Shown piece after piece: positions 62,913 to 64,000 of a DNA stretch of 64,000 bases. Within the stretch, counting starts at the first letter, position 1; every line of letters begins with the position of its first letter. The notes under the pieces are model-generated. The model was not told the origin of the DNA, did no database searches, and was given only the letters and a program-made list of their open reading frames with translations. The DNA lies in contig NEEC01000029.1 of NCBI GenBank assembly GCA_002189035.1, forward strand, positions 186,001-250,000. The letters run 5' to 3'. Position numbers and translations under genes: made by a program. Source of the stretch: Utricularia gibba. Its lineage: Eukaryota > Streptophyta > Magnoliopsida > Lamiales > Lentibulariaceae.

Positions 62913-64000
62913 ATGGCTTCTTGTTACATGAAAGGTTCAAGATTGATTTTTTATGGTGCATTCCCTCGAGACTCTGCCAACATCGTACCCACAAACCTAT
63001 TTTTCTATCCCCGTCGTCGGCCGTCGAACCCCTTGTCCAGTTCTTCAAATGTGCTCCCAATTGGGCGACAGATTTTCAGGGACACTAGGATGCTGGCTGC
63101 GAAAAGCCTATGGAAGAGCCATGATGCTGGTGGGTGGAAGAGATTTTTCGACGGCCGCCAGACACAACTTAAGCACTTCGATAAGCCCAACGGATGGTTT
63201 CCCATTGTTAGGAATACTTTGATTGTAGTTGCCATGTTTGTCGCAGTCTCATGCGTGATCATATGCCGTGGGATTGTAGTGATTACCCCTTATACGAATA
63301 GAACCCAGTGCGGGCTTTTACCTCGTAGTTTCCTCAGGACGGTCGCGGACGTTGCGGTTGAGTGGATAAAATATGAATACGGAGACCGAGTTTTGTCTCC
63401 TCTTCATCCAGATAGTGTGAGGGTTGGGGCCATAGCACAGCGCATAATTGATGAATTGCCCAGGGCGAGAAAGGTGCCCGTTTTGAGCTACTTAAGAAAG
63501 GCGTTGGGGAGAGATACCAAGGATGATACTCTAGACGCATCAATGAGTAAGAGTACTGTGGTTGGTGACCGAAAAAATAAGTATTTGGAAGGGGTGGCTT
63601 GGGAAGTTATTTTGGTTGATGATCCTTCTGATGAGGCTTATTGTTTACCCAATGGTAAGATATTTATGTATACCGGTATGCTTGAGTTTTGTCGGACAGA
63701 TGCTGAAGTTGCAGCTGTTCTTGCACACGAGGTAAAAAAGCAAACAAACACATTGGCTCTCTAGTGATATAATTACATGTTGGATTATGGGACATTTTTT
63801 ATGTGCAGGTCGCGCATGTCTTCGCTGGCCACTCTGGCGAGAAGATATTGTTGTGGTTGATTATACGATGCTTTCTTGTAAATGAACTTGCTATCGAAGT
63901 GGCTAATGTGTTGTTATTTCTTCCGCTTTCTCGAAGGTTGGTGATTTTATTACTTGTTTGGTGGTTTGCTTGCAGTGGATTTGATTCCATGGTGTTTGGC
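62913..64000 (+). CDS. OMA1-like mitochondrial metallopeptidase (M48), copy 2, runs off right edge
   Basis: Exons 1 (62913-63731) and 2 (63809-63936) are present; the third exon lies beyond the window. The sequence closely follows copy 1: it begins MASCYMKGSRLIFYGAFPRD and has a membrane helix (LIVVAMFVAVSCVIIC), NGKIFMYTGMLEFC and LAHE joined to VAHVFAGHSGEK. Intron positions and phases equal those of copy 1, and exon 1 is nine bases longer (an insertion near VVGDRKNKYLEG). The reading frame is intact with conserved changes, so it looks functional. Upstream lie the site II promoter and copied 5' fragments of two neighbouring genes. Confidence 0.87.

Overview
The window is nuclear DNA of a flowering plant, most likely a eudicot. 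The genes are spliced plant genes with short GT-AG introns (about 70-500 bp), AT-rich spacers and plant-specific families: CHX antiporter, GA 2-oxidase, NCED, AUF-type F-box, CIN-class TCP with a miR319 site, CIPK, remorin, PINOID, berberine-bridge-like enzyme, group IIe WRKY and PPR. Nothing in it fixes the species. Exon coordinates were derived by hand from splice signals, reading-frame phase and family similarity.

Layout. 0-10 kb: the 5' part of a TOM1/THH1-like membrane protein, a CHX cation/H+ antiporter, ribosomal protein L18a (all minus) and a gibberellin 2-oxidase (plus). 10-15 kb: a long gene-poor spacer. 15-24 kb: NCED (plus), NAA38 (minus), an AUF-type F-box gene (plus), a TCP factor (minus). 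26-41 kb: CIPK and remorin (plus), PINOID (minus), organellar ribosomal protein bL20 (plus), a small membrane protein and beta-tubulin (minus). 41-50 kb: a BBE-like oxidase (plus), fatty acid 2-hydroxylase (minus) and the organellar primase-helicase TWINKLE (minus, 21 coding exons). 50-64 kb: a rearranged block with two OMA1-like M48 peptidase genes (the second runs off the right edge), a primase-only TWINKLE paralogue, a PPR gene, a short-chain dehydrogenase and a WRKY factor, with copied pieces of their 5' ends between them.

Three themes stand out. First, hormone genes are frequent: GA inactivation, ABA synthesis, auxin-transport control and an auxin-inducible F-box family. Second, the right-hand block is a mosaic of duplicated gene starts. 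Three copies of the OMA1 promoter/start region exist, one fused to PPR pieces, and another preceded by joined first-exon pieces of the dehydrogenase and the primase-like gene. Third, five otherwise intact genes (CHX, NCED, TWINKLE, dehydrogenase, WRKY) carry eight single-base losses. Seven are at short G/C runs and the eighth can be placed at one, a pattern that looks more like systematic homopolymer under-calling than five independent pseudogenes.

No tRNA, rRNA, CRISPR array or intact transposon was recognised by eye.
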